This document shows, in pieces, positions 5,575-6,057 of a stretch of DNA of 6,057 nucleotides. Below the pieces are notes generated by a model that was not told the DNA's origin, did not search any database, and worked only from the letters and a program-made list of their open reading frames with translations. The position numbers and the translations under genes are program-made. Source of the DNA: Sporomusa sp. (GTDB lineage: Bacteria; Bacillota_C; Negativicutes; Sporomusales; Sporomusaceae); NCBI GenBank assembly GCA_029256645.1, contig JAQSXM010000231.1:1-6057 (forward strand), read 5' to 3'. Every line of letters begins with the position of its first letter. Position 1 is the first letter of the stretch.

Positions 5575-5593
5575 GAAAATGATAATCGTTATC
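5575..5593. promoter_or_regulatory. Fur box
   Basis: The plus strand reads GAAAATGATAATCGTTATC, matching 17 of 19 positions of the classical Fur box GATAATGATAATCATTATC. Its core TGATAA-TCG-TTATCA (5580-5594) is a perfect inverted repeat. It lies immediately downstream of the flavodoxin -10 box, over the predicted start site, a position suited to repression by iron-loaded Fur. Confidence 0.85.
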
Positions 5594-5596
5594 ACT

Positions 5597-5625
5597 AATA
5601 TACCTCTAAATTAGACTTTAGTCAA
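5597..5625 (-). promoter_or_regulatory. Flavodoxin promoter (sigma-A)
   Basis: TTGACT (5620-5625; 5 of 6), a 17-nt spacer and TATATT (5597-5602; 5 of 6) read towards the flavodoxin gene, with a predicted start near 5590. The Fur box begins next to the -10 box. The 5' leader would be about 125 nt long. Confidence 0.75.
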
Positions 5626-5675
5626 TATCTCCCAGTATTTAAATTACTTAAATTGTTCTGTGGATAACGCATGAC

Positions 5676-5717
5676 TCTAACCATTCCCGGCGTTCTGGTG
5701 TTCCGGGAATGGTTAGA
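5676..5717. repeat. Perfect 15-bp inverted repeat after the ATPase remnant
   Basis: TCTAACCATTCCCGG (5676-5690) and its exact complement (5703-5717) flank a 12-nt loop. It starts about 9 bp past the stop of the truncated ATPase frame. Neither strand has a T run after the stem, so it is not a standard intrinsic terminator. It may still end transcription, protect a 3' end, or be a dispersed palindromic repeat. Only one copy is seen in the window. Confidence 0.7.
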
Positions 5718-5726
5718 ACGATGTCT

Positions 5727-6014
5727 TTACAGCTTCTCATCCCTTACAATGCGTCCATTGGACACGTGAATAACCCGGCACATGCGCCGGGCAATATCAG
5801 CTGCATGAGTTACAATGACTACAGTATGGCCCTGCTGGCTAAGGCTGCTAAAAACGTCCATAATTTCGTCACCGGCTTTAGTATCCAGATTAGCAACCGG
5901 TTCATCAGCCAGGATGATGTCCGGATTGTTGACAAGTGCCTGGGCAATGGCCACACGCCAGACCGTGTGAAAAACATCTTTCAATCCAACGGAAAGTAAC
6001 CGTTCTTCTAATAA
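5727..6014 (-). pseudogene. Remnant of a LolD/MacB-type ABC transporter ATPase
   Basis: The C-terminal half of an ABC ATPase is readable: RVAIAQALVNNPDIILADEP (Walker B region), NLDT (D-loop), then VVIVTHAADIA (H-loop) and the usual strand end VIHVSNGRIV. Family members read LSGGQQQRVAIARAL before Walker B. Here the frame passes straight from GLKDVFHT to VWRVAIAQ, so roughly a dozen residues including the signature are gone. Upstream, LEERLLSVGLKD (from about 6011) still looks family-like, but the frame meets a stop at 6039-6041 in AT-rich DNA, and Walker A is absent from the window. The only start-like codon is the TTG at 5984. I read it as a decayed fragment and not a working gene. Its partner permease is not present. 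Confidence 0.8.
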
Positions 6015-6057
6015 AATTAAATTTTTAGAGTGTTTAAGTTATATAAAAACGAAGAAA

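Noticed and set aside
5709..5999. Plus-strand open frame opposite the ATPase remnant
   Set aside because: It is a shadow of the minus-strand frame, which has clear ABC ATPase motifs, and its product resembles no family.

Overview
The window looks like chromosomal DNA of an anaerobic Firmicute. A Negativicutes-like (Sporomusa or Pelosinus type) or clostridial host is my best guess. The reasons are a short clostridial/Megasphaera-type flavodoxin, Gram-positive style strong ribosome binding sites, a lipoprotein binding protein, a cobalamin riboswitch, a Fur box, and an rRNA-type promoter region carrying a boxA. The taxonomic guess rests on gene style and not on any marker gene.

Layout from left to right. 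Positions 1-310 hold what appears to be the control region of an rRNA operon on the minus strand: two tandem sigma-A promoters, phased A-tracts, a boxA element and leader hairpins. The operon itself would lie off the left edge. Next comes a minus-strand lipoprotein substrate-binding protein of the BtuF/FhuD fold (351-1310). It is divergent from a plus-strand SbmA/BacA/YddA-type ABC transporter with fused membrane and ATPase domains (1464-3233). The transporter converges, with a 4-bp overlap, on cobO (corrinoid adenosyltransferase, minus strand). An HD-GYP-like phosphohydrolase lies upstream of cobO on the same strand. Before that is a long regulatory stretch (about 4514-5004) with a promoter, a clear cobalamin riboswitch and three successive intrinsic terminators. 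The last terminator sits inside a candidate three-way-junction RNA just ahead of the HD-GYP gene. Further right is a flavodoxin gene with a sigma-A promoter, a near-consensus Fur box over its start site and a terminator-like hairpin in its leader. The right edge carries a decayed fragment of a LolD/MacB-type ABC ATPase.

How the parts may fit together (inference): the binding protein and BacA-like transporter could bring in corrinoid, flavodoxin could supply the low-potential electrons that make Co(I), and CobO would adenosylate it. Cobalamin itself would be sensed by the riboswitch. Flavodoxin is under iron control and no terminator is visible between it and the riboswitch promoter, so iron and B12 signals may meet on one transcript. 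No mobile element, CRISPR array or tRNA is seen.
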